Assembly: GCF_015706575.1 (NCBI RefSeq)
Contig: NW_024037053.1
Coordinates: 4,092,001 to 4,156,000 of the forward strand
Length of the DNA stretch: 64,000 nucleotides
Reading direction: 5' to 3'
Source: Patiria miniata
Lineage: Eukaryota > Echinodermata > Asteroidea > Valvatida > Asterinidae
Under the pieces are notes generated by a model. That model had not been told where the DNA came from. It did no database searches and saw only the letters and a list, made by a program, of their open reading frames with translations. A program made the translations under genes and the position numbers. Positions 1-12,723 of this stretch are shown in pieces; position 1 is the first letter of the stretch; each line of letters begins with the position of its first letter.

Positions 1-130
1 TGATACAAAATTGAGTTACAAATTTGTTACATAAAAATGTATGGGAAATCCGCATAACAGGCACAATTTACCGCAACCTTACTCAAGCGACTCACGCAGC
101 AGCTTCAAAATAAAATACTAGGTATTACTG

Positions 131-475
131 CATCAACTTTAGCCTCATTGACCCAGAACACAAAAAAAGGGCACTACCTCGTCTGAATTATATTTTTTTT
201 AAATTTAACTTTCAGGCTTTATGGGTTTAGTTCTTTTGTATGGCCACCTGTGAGTGGCGTGACACATGACTTTGTAAAAAAAAAAAAGGAAAAAATTTAC
301 ATATTACAAATTCATCAACTTTAGCCTCATTGACCCAGAACACAAAAAAAAAATGTGCACTTCCTCGTCTGAATAACATTTTTTTTTAATTTAACTTTAA
401 GGCTTTATGGGTTTGGTTCTTTTGTATGGCCAGACCTGTGAGTGGCGTGACACATGACTTTGTAAAAATAATTTA
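131..475. repeat. Direct tandem duplication, period about 182 bp
   Basis: Two near-identical blocks begin at 131 and 313 with CATCAACTTTAGCCTCATTG and run about 155 bp each to CATGACTTTGTAAAAA. They differ by small changes in A and T runs, so the duplication looks fairly recent. They lie in the presumed 3' intron of the INK4 gene. I see no coding exon of that gene between 1 and 1081. Confidence 0.85.
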
Positions 476-1117
476 CATATTGTTGAGTTCAAGGTTAACC
501 AAAACAAAATGCCTTTTCGTTGACTTATTGAACTCTTTTCTGCTTTCATGGAAAAGACAACAAAAAGCACGATTTTTGTAAGAAACATTCTCGGTTTCCC
601 TAATACAAAACACCGGGATTAACCACCCAAAAAACGTATTTTATACAATAATAAAACAATCTTACTTCAAAAGAATAGGGACCAGGTGATTTAAAGTAAA
701 AATAATAATAATAATAATAAGTATAATAATTACCCTGGATTGGAAATTTGGGAGACACCAAAATTTTGCCTCTAAAGGGGGGCTGTGACATTAGGGAGAC
801 ATGAAAATGTCTCCCTAAAAATGACCCATGTCTCCCATCGTGCAAAGAAATTACGATAACGTGTCTCCTTAGTGGTACCTCTACACGTATAATAGCGATA
901 AAAAATAATTTAATAATTAACAAAAAACTCTTAAATAAACACTGAAATATTTTGAAAATGAATAACTCCGGTCGAGTTCAAAAACATGACCTATTTGAAT
1001 GATTGACTGAATTTTACTCTAAATCGTATATTTCCTGGCTTCAATCGATGCAAAATAAATCACTTGAATAGTGTTTTTGTATTATTGAGAAACAAAAATA
1101 AAGGGTAGCACCCTTAC

Positions 1118-2065
1118 CCCAACGGGACGGCCCTCCTCCGCGGCCAGGTGTGCCGGTGTGTTACCCCTTCTCCACTCCCTCGCTGTGGGGTCCGCACCGT
1201 GCGCCAGCAGCCACCGTACCGTGTCCTCGTGGCCGTGCTCGGCGGCGTCGTGCAGGGGAGTCCGCCCCACGTCGGGGTCCGGCACGTTCGGATCGGCACC
1301 TTTCTCCAGCAAGAACTGGGCAACCATGGGGGTGGCCATCGTCATGACCTACGTAGGAAAGGCAGAAACATTTGTTACCAGAGTCCCTTTATTTGTTAAA
1401 GAGACATAATTAAGACAGCGTTAGACAATGGCATGGTGGGAATAAAGGCACATGCTTACAATTTGTACCCTTTATCGTAGACGCATCAAAATTTTGCTGA
1501 TAGGCCAGCGGAATTCGTTCATGGATTATAGGGGCATTTGGCTTGAGTTAGTAAGGGAGACAGGGCCGAGCCAAATCGTACTCTCTGACTTCTCCTAGAG
1601 GGCCTTAAAGCATATTAAGTCAGTTTGAAAGAGGCTTCAAAATAGTCTGGAACAGCGCTTAAGAATTCTTGTTTTCTTTTCAAAGAAAATTTCATTTTAG
1701 ATCGGGCAAGAAGGGAGACGAAATAAAGCCGTCGTTAATGAAAGCGGTTAGCGTAGCAATTTTCTCGCATGTGCCCCAACAAGACTTTCGAATTTCACGA
1801 ATATGGGAAGGACAACAACATAATGTAACATTGTTAATTGAAATAAGCTTGATTTGATGGCAGGATTTCTCGTGTCATCCTGAATTTAAAACAAAAATCT
1901 CACCTGTATAGCGGTGCGGCCGTACTTATTGCGCCCGTCCACGTCCACGCCGACCTGCCCGCTCAACTCTCGCAGTCGATTCATGTCCCCGTTCGCTGCG
2001 GCCCGCGTAAACTCGTCCTGTGGGTTAACTGCTGCAGGCTGCTGGTGGTTGGCGTTGGCAGCCAT
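1118..2065 (-). CDS. CDKN2: INK4/CDKN2-like ankyrin-repeat CDK inhibitor, 5' part (3' end outside window)
   Basis: Two coding exons on the minus strand: 2065-1904 (54 codons) and 1348-1118 (77 codons), joined in phase 0 with a CAG|GTGAG donor and a TACGTAG acceptor. The protein starts MAANANHQQP and reads through ankyrin repeats: DEFTRAAANGDMNRL, then YGRTAIQ|VMTMATPMVAQFLL, then PLHDAAEHGHEDTVRWLL, then NTPAHLAAEEG. The GRTAIQ-VM signature and HDAA block match vertebrate p16/p18 INK4 proteins (GRTALQ-VM in p18), which bind and block CDK4/CDK6. The intron falls exactly between the Q and V codons, as in vertebrate INK4 genes. A GGG|GTAAGG donor at 1117 implies a further exon left of the window carrying the last repeat(s); without splicing the frame stops at 1082 after 11 unrelated residues. 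I chose ATG 2065 because the upstream frame offers no ATG. A generic ankyrin protein is possible but less likely given the signature, intron and FAF1 linkage. Confidence 0.88.
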
Positions 2066-5000
2066 GATCGCCACATCTGGGATGTACAAGACAATTGCTC
2101 TTGGATTATTTCAAGGAAATACACTAAGATAATCTCAGGAAAGTATGTTTTCGTCTTTCATTAGTAAATGACGCCAGATGATCTTCCTGAGAAGGAAGTA
2201 TTTCGGTGTGCAGTTTCAGCCGCTTGAATGGACACGATTATTTTTGTGCATGCGCTTGTATAATAATCCAGTCACATGATTCGGGGAAGAGAAAAAAATA
2301 CCCGAAGCTATATATGTTTAGAATGTCATTGCCATGGTCCAGCGGTAACGGCCAATGACGTAAAAACACATGTACATGTATTAATGTGCCGGCGAGTGGA
2401 TCATGGAGGGCAGGCGCGTACGCAGGGGGGGGGGGGGGTGTTTTGGCTGTTAAACACCCCCTTTGCCATGTAAAAATATGGAGGGAAAAGAGAGTTATGT
2501 GACCGAGCGCGGAACAATAACAAATTATGTGCATGTTCTCAACTTTAAGCTTTGAATACAGAAGACACTTTTTAAGAGCAAGAGTATATAGGCCTATATG
2601 TATTTGAAACAAATGAAACAAAATATCCCCTCATAATTTTAAAAACTTCTGCTAAAAAAATCAGGGAAAAGTGGCCAGGAAACGCCTCAGATTGCACCAC
2701 AGAGCATCTACGATCAAAAATTTTCCAAAATAGAAAATTGTGAAAAAATACGGAGATGGAACATGGTTCTCAACTTTGAGTACATAACTCAAACTTTATA
2801 AAGAACAAAAATAAATAACAATTGAAATGGAATTTTCGATGTTTAAAACGTTTTCTAAACGGTGGAAGTGGCCAGGAATCGCCTCAGATTGCACCACAGA
2901 GCATCTAAAATCCATTTTTTTTCCGGGGCCCTATAAGCGGGCCCCGGACCCCACGCCGTAAGGACTTCGCGCTGCGCGCTCGCAGGTCCTGGACCTTTCA
3001 TAACAATTCTAGCCCCCCGGCAAATGGCAGTCTTAATCCGCTCCTGTGACCAGAGCGCATATTATGTAGCCTGTATCTGGAGTTTGGCCTTAGGGGTGGG
3101 GGCAGTTTACACAAAGATTCCCAACAGTTGAGAATCATGAGATTCAGGGGACGAAGCTGAGTAATTTTAGCCAATTACAAGAACAGATCCTAGCACTTCC
3201 GCAGCCCGTGACACTTTTTTTCTTGAATTTCTTCTTTTTTTTTGTTTAAATGCTGTTGGGGGAGGGGACTGCCCACATTGACCCCTTTACTCATATGTTC
3301 ATCACATACTCTGAAGAAACAGAACATGTTTTTTTTCAATTTACTATGCTTTAGCTCAAAAAGATAACTGATGGTCGTGGGTTCCCGGCCCTTCGAGTTT
3401 AACCCGTCCAAATATACCCTCTTTTATTTCTGGCGCCAACACAAACTCCCGACTTTTATTTTAGCGTTAAGTTTAGCCCACTGTACTGATACTATCTTTT
3501 ATTTCTGGCGCCAACACAATTTACCATCTTCATTTCTAGCGTCATAAATGATGACATCCAATTTTGAAACACCCCCCTTGAAAAAATCCTGCGTACGCCA
3601 CTGATGGAGGGGAATCGTGGATGACCAAAATAAATTGCCCGGCCGTGGCATTCCGAAAAGTGGGGGAGGAGGAGGGGAATACCACATTACACTATTGGGG
3701 ACGTTCTTCATGGCGTGATGCAGATGTACATCTTACGCATACTTGCGCGCTTATGTTCCTTAATGCATCAAAAACGGCACACTTATATAGCTTTTGTACA
3801 TTTTTTCTTCGTGTTAAGTGGTGTTAAATACATTTGGTTGTTGTAAAGTTCGAAAAAAATACCTCAATATCCGCATTTTTTTTGGTTTCTCCTGGCGAAA
3901 AAAAGTGTGGGGATGATCCAGTAGCCCACCCCCAGTCCAAAAAATAGATTGGAAGATATTTTCTGGCCCACTGTCAAAATTTCTGCCCGACGATGGGTAC
4001 GACATTGAACGCGTTCACAGTGACTGTATTCGCCTGTATAATTTTATGATTCATAATGTATACCACGCCAGTATCATCCACGTGTTTGAAAGCGCGGGTG
4101 TTGATTTACAAACACTCAACTTTCCACGTGTATGAAAGCGTGGGTGTTGATTATAAACACTCAGCTTTCGATTATAGCCTCCGCGAAGTGACTGAGAAGA
4201 TTAAAGCATTCTGAATCACCATTTCAAGGTTGTTTTTTAAACTAATTATAGAGAGTGGACGACCCGGGGGCGTTACAGCCGCTAATGTTATGATACTAGT
4301 AAAATGGGGCCAACAACAACAATAGGTTTGAAAAGTTTGACTCGCAGTTCATTCTCGAATTGCCTGAGAATGCAGAGAGAGCATCGTAAATTTCAAAATG
4401 TTCATTCAAATTTATTCAAAAATCACCCCCACCCCTTCCTGACGGCTAGCTCCGCCCCTGCTGCAAGCCCGGAAAGTATCCTCTTCATTGCGATTATTTC
4501 AGCAAAGAAAAACATGCTATAAGATTCAAAAGAGTTAAAAGTGCATAGGCCTTATATTGTCAAATAAAGTCTACCGTGGAACAAAACAAAATCAGAATTT
4601 CGAAAAAGTGTTTACTTTCCAGTAATGATACGGGCATGCAAAAGCACACTCAATAATACACCCATTTTCAAAGGGCTGAAAACGTCCAAATTTGAATAAG
4701 TATAGCTTAAGATTCGTTTGGAAAAGAAGGCTAATGGGAGCAATTTTTAACTGTCTTTCTGAGGTCAATGTCCGGAATAACATGTTGCCCTCGACTTGAA
4801 AATATTAATCTCAAAAAGTGATATCATGAACCAGATGGCGGGAAATCTGTTCGTTGCAAAAAGTCATGTAATAATTCGATAATATATCATTCATTTCGTA
4901 TGTGAGTCAAGGGCGGATCCAGAACACAATTTTTTTTGGGGGGGCCCAAAAAAATTTGGTCCCCCAAAAAAGTGGGTCAAAAAAATTACGGCGTGGGGTT

Positions 5001-6679
5001 CGGGGCCCGCTGTTATACTTCAGAACAGGATGGTCTCTTCAGTTTTGCTGGTACCCGCTATGCTTTTGCACGCATACGATGAAATGTCTATCCCGAAAGA
5101 AAAATCGGCAAATCTTGATGTGGACATGCGCAGTTGGATACCGAACTCGCTTATAAGTCGCCTAAATTGTTTCAGTTATTATCTCCTAAGTGAGTGAAAT
5201 CGAGAAGAAAAAAACACTTATGGCTCGAGCGGACAGAAACGTCATTACAATGAAAATGCATCATCTCCACAACAGTCACTTGCACTCTGAGACTTATACT
5301 TATAATATTACACTTATTATCGTATCACCCTACCTATGAAATAGCTCTCGAAAACACTTGGAAGCTCAAGGCGTCTGGATTCAGTGGAAATCATTCCTAT
5401 AGGACTCGGTGAGCTGGTCCTTAGAGGGGTAAAAGACCGCCAAAAAGCTGACAACAGAATCAAGCACGTCCGCCAACCTCCGTGCGTCCGCCGCCGACAA
5501 AATTTACGCGGGAGAAGCATGCAGCACGGACTTTTAAAGGGAACTTTTCATAGCTGGGGTTATAGCCATGCGGGATTGTACCCATCAAAATCGCCCACTC
5601 CATTTGTTTTCCGACTTTGTAATTTTCTAATTTCGGGAATGACATTATGCCAGAGACCTGGGCATTTGGAATATTGTGTATGTATTATACAATGCATAGT
5701 TTTGTTGACAAAACGCATGGTTAGTTTCCCATAACAAAACGGTGTAAAGGCAAAAACCGCGGTTCTGCGGTCGGTTCTTACAGATTGTGGGCCTTGCGGA
5801 ATTATCCAATGGGACGACAGGTAAGTGATGTCATGATCTAAACAAAGAATGTTGTCATAGTTTCTTTTTCTTGTACTACATAACATAACAGTGCCAGTTA
5901 ACTTTTTATTGGGGACCGTGCCGGCGAAATAAAACGCACCAGACTAGAAACAGATCAAACAAGGCCTACGATTGGAGGATCCCCGATCCAATAGCACGCG
6001 AGGCTATTGACGTAATGTGCTTATAAATACAACCTACTGTTACCAGGGACGGCCCAAAAATGAAGAACCTATAACAATGTGTGATTTACGAAGGGTTTTT
6101 CCTAGGACCCATAAACAGCACGTACAGACATCCCAGATAATCTTGGACAAATAAAGAAAGCAAACAAACATATCACAGCCAGTCACTGGGATGATTAGAA
6201 CTTCAACGTGACCCAATAGCTGACGAGCAAAGTGACGTCATGTGTTAAATTTAGCTCACTGGGACATGAGTGCATTGATCGAAGCTGTGGTTGCCCTTTA
6301 AATATTATCTCATTGTCTCCAGTTCTCAAAACGAACAATAACAAAACGGTGTATCGCTTGAATTAAAGTTTGCGAGATATATACTCCAGCAAGCATCAGT
6401 GCTTTTAAACAGCTTACAATGTTAGTAATACGCCAACTTGCAAAATACTTTGTAAATCGCAAAGTGTTGAACTCTTCATCAGAACTTACCTAATTCCCGT
6501 TCCCACTCGGTTGAACTTGACTTTTGATTATTCCGCACGCCGTTCCCATTAACCGCCAAATTCCTTAAACATCCAAAAACCGAAAAGGCACCAGAATAAT
6601 TCATGATGACGTAGAAGAAGTTGAGCCAAATTTAATTGGACTTTCATCAAAGTAGAAATGAAGTTTTTACTGGGACCGT
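2066..6679. other. Intergenic, repeat-rich; no supported gene
   Basis: Upstream (5') side of the INK4 gene. It holds two copies of a short motif GCCTCAGATTGCACCACAGA (about 2671-2710 and 2868-2907), related to the ATAGATCGGGT repeats further right. GC-rich blocks at about 2925-3010 and 4905-5010 share the words GGGCCC and ACGGCGTGGGGT in opposite orientation, so they are parts of one dispersed element. Poly-G runs sit next to a CGTACGC word (about 2410-2435). Short reading frames here show no known family and no splice context. Confidence 0.6.
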
Positions 6680-7830
6680 AGGTCCGTCCACCACCGATCT
6701 TTAGCTTTGAGTGAGCGAAATAAACATCATTTCTTCCTGGTTCTAGGCCTATATTTCCTGCCCTAACTTGTCTTCTTTCGAATCAAGAAAAGGCAAGTTG
6801 AAACCAATATCATGAAGATTCAAGTGAGTACATGTTGCATTGCTTTTCTGTTTCTTGTTCCATGCTTCGCGCAAGGACGTTGCACTATCCCCAAATTTGC
6901 GTGGGAGGATATGAATATTCATTCCCTTTGATCGGATATCGTCTGTGGCTTACCCGCCAAAAACACAGTCATCCATTGAAATACGTGGTGTGTCACACAC
7001 ACAAAAACGAACTATCAAAGCTCTCTCTTTTTCACAGCTTTACAAAAAAACATCGCAAATATCGATACACATTATTTTAGTGAGTACAATATTTGGTCAC
7101 CTTTTTAACACCAAAAAAAATTCTTTCCAGTCGGGTTAATATTTATTGCGATATGGCCAATTGAATACAAGTACCGCTTTTGCGTCTTGAATTGAATTGG
7201 CCATAACTCAATATATATTTACCCGACTGGAAAAATCGTTTCGGTTTTGAAAAGCTGAAGAAATATACTCTGTGTCAATGCGTATTGACATTATTGCGAT
7301 GTGTTTTTTAAGCTGTCAAAAAAGAGGACTTTAAAGGTTCGGGGTTTTTGTGAACCACCCAGCTGTAGCACAAAGCCACTGAAGTCTGATCTCGGATTGA
7401 AGTCCCATTTTGCGTGAATAAGTGCGTTACTTGTTCTTCATGCTCTATGGCTTGCACTTTTTGTGATTTTTTTTCAAGTTATGCAGCCTCGTTGTCTACT
7501 CAGTATCCGTGCCCAGAGCTTGTAACTTTTTAATGTGCCACTCGCGCCCACTAGGTTTTTCTTTTCGTTGGCGACAGGTTGACTCTGAAATTGCGCTTGA
7601 ACAGAAAACCAAAGAATTAATAAACAACGGCGCAAAACGTGTGTTGATGCTGGCTTACTCTTCATATTACATTTGTATTTAGAAAATACAGGACTTTTTG
7701 TCTGGTTTGGCATAAAGGTGCTTTCCAACAAAAATTTCTAACAAATTTTAATTTGTATGTTCAGTTGTTTTAACGAAAAAAACAATACTTCATTCCAATC
7801 TTGGGCATCCGAAAGCCTCTGTAAATGTAA
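6680..7830. repeat. Dispersed 1.1-kb repeat, copy 1
   Basis: Collinear with 9650-10680. Shared anchors are the GAGTGAGC block followed by TTCTAGGCC (6707-6755), TTGTCTTCTTTCGAATCAAG (about 6770), GTTGACTCTGAAATTGC with AGAAAACCAA (about 7578-7615), and TCTTGGGCATCCGAAAGCC (about 7800). Spacing differs because each copy carries its own inserted element. The element's class is unknown and I see no open frame of note. Confidence 0.65.
7014..7337. mobile_element. Foldback (long inverted repeat) element, about 320 bp
   Basis: Two arms of about 155 bp are inverted copies around a centre near 7180. CCAGTCGGGTTAATATTTAT on the left pairs with ATATATTTACCCGACTGG on the right, and GGCCAATTGAATACAAG pairs with CTTGAATTGAATTGGCC. 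The outer ends pair through a CACAGCTT/AAGCTGTC stretch. It sits inside copy 1 of the 6.7-kb repeat and is absent from copy 2, so it inserted after the two copies separated. It has no coding capacity. Confidence 0.8.
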
Positions 7831-9649
7831 TTTTATTTTGCATATTCAATTTAATGATATTAAAGTATTGATCTTTAAACTTAAGTGACGAAAAAAAAAG
7901 ATTGCGAATGCATATTTTGTCTCTGAGATAAGGTAGTTTAAATAGTTCATGTGGCCGACCTGTTTGTCCACAGACGGCTTTATTCATTGACTGAGCTCCG
8001 GAGCTTGATTTGAAGACAAAACACTACACGTGAACAACAGTGATTTTGGTGACTTTCGTATTCAAATTAGCATAACACACTATGTTTGTGGTTTTGTAAA
8101 GATTTTTTTTTAACCACGCATGGTCGAAGAACTACACTTCACTACATTATAAAAAAAATTAGTTCAAAAAGTTAAGTAAGTAGGTTAAAATTCATGTCAA
8201 AATTGGGTTTCCTTCTTTTTGCACCACCCTTTATAACGTCATTCAATGTCATTCTATTTTTTACAGCGTAGCGTGCGTGCTATTTCATTGAACAAATAGG
8301 TTCAGCATGACCGAATACCAGGTGGTGTGATATTGGACAGGAAAAGTACACATTTTGATATGCCACGAGTGTGCATGGTCTGATGGTCATTGACATGTCG
8401 GCTAGACGCATAAAATGCTCAGTTTTTCAGACAAGAAATAAGACTACCGTTTTCAGGCGTTGAAGTGCAATGTCTTGGTTTGGAATGCAGTTGCAAGTTG
8501 TCACTGAGGGCCATGAGTCAAACCTCGATTTCGCTTCCGGCGTTTTGTCGCGGTTTGGGGCCCCAACTTTGGAGATTTCGACTTCATTTGTACACAATGG
8601 GAGTCGCCAGCATTTTTCCGGGAGGGGGGGGAAGCACATTTTTCCCAAAAATTTCTTAACTTTTTCAACATATTCTCAATTCATCATTTTCTGAGCGTGG
8701 GCAGGGAAACATTTGTCCTACCCCCCCCCCATCAAATTCACAGCAATATGGCTTCGCACCTCTTTTTCCTTTTTCCCCCTTCCCCCCCCCCCCTTTTTCA
8801 AGGGCAGGGCACGTGCCCCCCTTGGCCCCCCCCCCCCCCCGCGACTCCCATGTTTTTACCCCGATCGATTTTTATGGTACAAGGCGGTCCGAGTTTCCAC
8901 TTTGGTCTAAAACTTAAAAAGAATAAAGTCCCATCAATCATTCAGGACCAGAGAAGATATAGCCGAACTAAAAGCCCAACTTTCAGAAATGCCACACAAT
9001 AATAATGTCATTGGACGTGATACTCTAAACAGTCGTACGCGTGATACCTATCACAACAGTGACGTGGCCATCGGGGGGGGGGTAAGGTGTGTACCCCCCC
9101 CCCCCCCCCCCCCCACCGGCCCAATATATTGTATTAAAGACTTGCCTTTTCTATTCAAGTTCCTTTTTTCACCAGCGTCTGCTTCCAAATTTTTTAGAGA
9201 GTGCCCTTTTTTCACAAACTGTTTAACAACCCCCCCCCCAAAAAAAAAATGACCTTGCTACGCCCCTATGTCACTTGATGATCGATCGACACTCCACCGC
9301 CAATGTGCACACAAAATATTTAAAAGGATGTTGATGTGCTACTTTTGTAATTTGTTGCTTCCGCTTTTAACAATACACCATGAAGTCGAAACTAAAACCA
9401 ACGGGAACATATAGTTTCCTGTTTACCCCATTTTCGTATCGAGTCAATAAAGAGTTGTACAATTATTATTCTACAACTTAACTCCTCGTCAACACCCACG
9501 CCTCGTCCTGTGAACATTCTCTAATCAAAACAAACACAAGCGACTGTCATGAGAATTGGGTCTGTGTCATGACTGTATATAGGACAATAATATTTTGAGG
9601 GTAAAGTTCACAGGCACTATTGATGAAGGCTGTATGGAAGCCACAGGCA

Positions 9650-10680
9650 GGGTATGGGATGGGTCCATCACAGATCCTGAGTGAGCAAAATAAAATTGCT
9701 TCTTCACGGTTCTAGGCCAATATTTCCCTGCCCCAATTTGTCTTCTTTCGAATCAAGAATAATCAAGTTGAAACCAAGCACATCCTCAGTACAGGCTGAG
9801 TAAAAAAAAAATGGACATAGGGATGCATGTGAATTCATTTCGTTTTGCGGAAAGTACAGTTGCTTTTTTTGTGATCCGCGGACAGAAGTTTAAAACGGTG
9901 TTTGTGTTCACAATTCCGTAACTTGACAAATACTCGAGTGGTTATTTGAATGATTTTGCACCAAAAGAACGCTTTAATGACGGGGATCATATCCTAGATT
10001 TTAAAAAGTGCTACAGGCAAAACTTCACTCTAAAATTGGTCCTGCCAATTTGGTTTTGGCCTTTCGGGGTGTTCTTTTTTTTTGCTCGCCCTGTATTTGA
10101 AGATTCAAGAGAGTGTTCCTTATCTGTTTTCCTGTTCTACGAATGCTATTGGATACAGCCACTCACTTTCAGCAAACATTGCGGGAGAAATTCATATTCC
10201 ATTTTATCGTATAGTCTGTGGTTTTCATTCGTTGGCGCATTATCACTGTTCGCGCCAAGCCGTCTATACCGCATCAGTTAGGCTATAGCAGAAAGCCGCT
10301 ATACAGGTTGAACTCGGATCGGCCGACTATGTACATGTAAGTATTTTTCCCACGGTAGGCTTTATTGTGCTTTTGGTGACTTTTTTGTTCAAAGTATGTA
10401 GCCATCACGACCCCATTCCGGTTGACTTTGAAATTGCCCGTGAACAGAAAACCAACGAATGAATATACAATGTTGCAAAACGTGACTTGTAGATTTTGTT
10501 TAATCTTCAACTTTCAACAATCAAATACATGTACATTTTTCTATTCGTACCCCATGCTGTCTCCCAAAAAAAATGTTCAAACAAATTTTAATTCCTTTGT
10601 TTTGTTTAAACCACACACAAAAAACTACTCCCGATCTTGGGCGTTTTCGGCAACCCTCTGAAAAGGAGGACGTTGACGTT
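9650..10680. repeat. Dispersed 1.1-kb repeat, copy 2
   Basis: Partner of 6680-7830 in the same orientation about 3 kb away, aligning at the GAGTGAGC/TTCTAGGCC block, at TTGTCTTCTTTCGAATCAAG, at GTTGACTTTGAAATTGCC with GAACAGAAAACCAACGAAT, and at GATCTTGGGCGTTTTCGG. It carries a different insertion (9797-10093). A weaker third relative may occur near 12975-13130 (shared GGCGC and TGTTCGCGC words). Confidence 0.65.
9797..10093. mobile_element. Small inverted-repeat DNA element, GCGAGTAAAAA family, truncated copy
   Basis: The left end reads TACAGGCTGAGTAAAAA and the right end reads TTTTTTGCTCGCCCTGTA, inverted copies of each other. The terminal TA and the CAGG start suit a Tc1/mariner-type element without a transposase. 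The interior TTGTGATCCGCGGACAGAAG and the AATTGGTCCTGCCAATTTGG stretch recur in the larger copy at 48193-48675. This copy lacks most of one foldback arm. Confidence 0.75.
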
Positions 10681-10864
10681 TCATTCAAAAGTGAACAATT
10701 TCAAGATCTCAGAAATAAATGTGGCCTGACTTTGTGAACTGGCAAGTTCTTCTTCAGAGGCAAAATGACGGCAGCAAAAGAAACAAACATGTAGGGACTG
10801 CACGGACTGGGAGGGTATTATACAACACTAAAAACGAAAAATACTAATAATAATATATATACCG

Positions 10865-11222
10865 CACGCCCAATACTAGAGTCTTTTATAGCGCACGTAT
10901 CCACCAACAAGTAGGTACTCAAGGCGCTACTTGATATGAACTTATTATCTGAAATATGGGACCCATTTTATGTAGCACCTTACAACGGTGCTGCGGCGCA
11001 TTATAAGCAGCCACTGACAAAACTGACACCGCGGCACACCCCTTTTCTTAGGGAGAAGTGTTACTGGGTTCTTTAACATGCACAACGCACTGCTTTACGT
11101 CCCATCCGAAGGACGAAGCAATAATGATTAAGTGTCTTGCTTAAGGACACAAGTGTCAAGACCGGGACTTGAACCCACACTCTGCTGATCAGAAACACCA
11201 GAGCTTGAGTCGATGCGCTTAA
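10865..11222 (-). mobile_element. tRNA-derived SINE, minus orientation
   Basis: Read on the minus strand it has a degenerate tRNA head with a B-box (GTGGGTTCAAGTCCCGG). After that comes a body with TTAAGCAAGACACTTAATCA, then TCCTTCGGATGGGACGTAAA, then AAAGAACCCAGTAACACTT. The end is a 3' tail containing GCGCTATAAAAG and a run of TATATATTATTATT. The body closely matches the SINE at 26597-26835, so both belong to one family. The tail resembles the fragments at about 23050-23130 and 21120-21150. Confidence 0.8.
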
Positions 11223-12129
11223 TACGTACGCTTGGCCATGACATAGACAAAATAATACTTACAATTAGGAAGGAAGATCATAACGAATGGATACTGCAAC
11301 AGGGAAGTAGACACATGAACTTTAAAGACTGCTGCAAACTGCTTACTAGTGACTGAAATATACAAATCTAAAGCATAAACTGCACCAATTTGGCCTCTTC
11401 TTGAACTTATGTGCTTGCTGTCCACCAACCAGGCACATGCTGCCGCGTAAATATATTTGGGTGGGAGTATTACTGCCAACTTTCCATTGTGTCCCTGGCA
11501 ACCGTCGAAACCCACAAGAACCAATTTCCCTTGTAATGCGTGTAAACTTATCCAATACAATTGTCAACCTGTAAACTGCGTTAACAATGACAAGGCCAGC
11601 CCATGCGCCAAAGCACTGTTAACTGACATAATGTGAAATCACCAGCCTTTGTGACAGGATATCTAGGCAATAATTAAAATGGCGTGAAGAGTATAAACAC
11701 ATTATACTCAGCTATTCCCACCACAATTTTACTTCTAAAAAAAATGGGGGGAAACAGTGTGTCACCCCCCCCCCCCTAATCCTTGGTGCGCCACTGCTCA
11801 ACCGGAACATTCTTCAAACAACTATAGGCCTCCGTCGACAATCAACCTTGACTTTGTGGCAAATATTTGGGTCAACAGTCAAAATGGATACTTTATCAGA
11901 GATTTCGTCCAGTCAGAATTGTACAACTCATGAACGGAGTGCATTCCGCCGCTTTTGTGTATGGAAATTGTTGCGTCAGTTCCGTTGTAGGAGGGTGGTA
12001 TGGTGGGCCAGATAGGAGAGATATTAGTGGAGAAAATTGTGCCTTTGACGATTTAATAAGCATGGCATTTGGCACAAAGTCAGAAAGATATTTGGTTCTA
12101 AAAGCCATCGCAGACTTGTCTAGCTATGA

Positions 12130-12420
12130 AAAAAAATTGGTGGTAGCCATGCGCGTCGGCAAAATTGAATTTTTTTTTCAATGTAGGCCTAAGATTATGC
12201 CTCAAAACCGCCAAACTCACTGGTTAGACTGGAATCCTGCTGCTGCACAATTTGAACGTGTTTTTAGAGGGGGTTACAATCAAGTATACGGCTTTATGTG
12301 GCCTCTCTTGGCTCCCATATATGTTGCACTAAATTTAGTCGGGCACCACAGGCCTATATGCATTCATCAGCCGACATTTAAAGGAAAAACAAATCTTTTC
12401 ACATGGCTGCCATTGCTTGT
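12130..12420. mobile_element. Internal part of the GTCTCCGG-terminal MITE family
   Basis: About 290 bp match the interiors of the elements at 18837-19205 and 52256-52614. Shared words include GTAGCCATGCGCGTCGGCAA, then CTCAAAACCGCCAAACTCAC, then GGAATCCTGCTGCTGCACAA, then TCATCAGCCGACATTT. The GTCTCCGG termini are missing. It is fused on the right to a TTTCAAAGGACAAATCTGCG segment of another foldback family (compare 47325-47432 and 53876-53945). The 244-codon frame crossing this junction is therefore not a gene. Confidence 0.75.
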
Positions 12421-12723
12421 TATTCTATATTTTTCAAAGGACAAATCTGCGCCGGATGGCCCCATACCCAAATATCTTTCTCATGACATACCTTATATAG
12501 TGACTGTATGCCAATGTCATGCTTGCATTGTCAAAGGCACAATCCCATCTGCCGTACTGGTATATGTCCGTCCATTGCAATTCCTTAGAATAGCAAAATA
12601 ACAAGTGTTTATTCCCGAGATCCATCGCTTTTTCCCGTCCCAACTTGTTGAAAATAGGGCCTACACAAACCACATGCTTTGTAATGCTTATCTGTGCATT
12701 GTTCTATGCTTTGCACAACGACT

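Noticed and set aside
2065-2089. Upstream start for the INK4 gene at 2089
   Set aside because: The codon there is TTG. The first ATG in frame is at 2065, and the family N-terminus is short.
5317-5734. Overlapping frames on both strands near 5.4 kb
   Set aside because: GC-rich patch with frames on both strands, no conserved motif and no matching splice sites.
11867-12601. Plus-strand open frame of 244 codons
   Set aside because: It crosses a MITE core (12130-12420) and a junction with another repeat family. No known domain, no splice context, and related copies elsewhere are not open.
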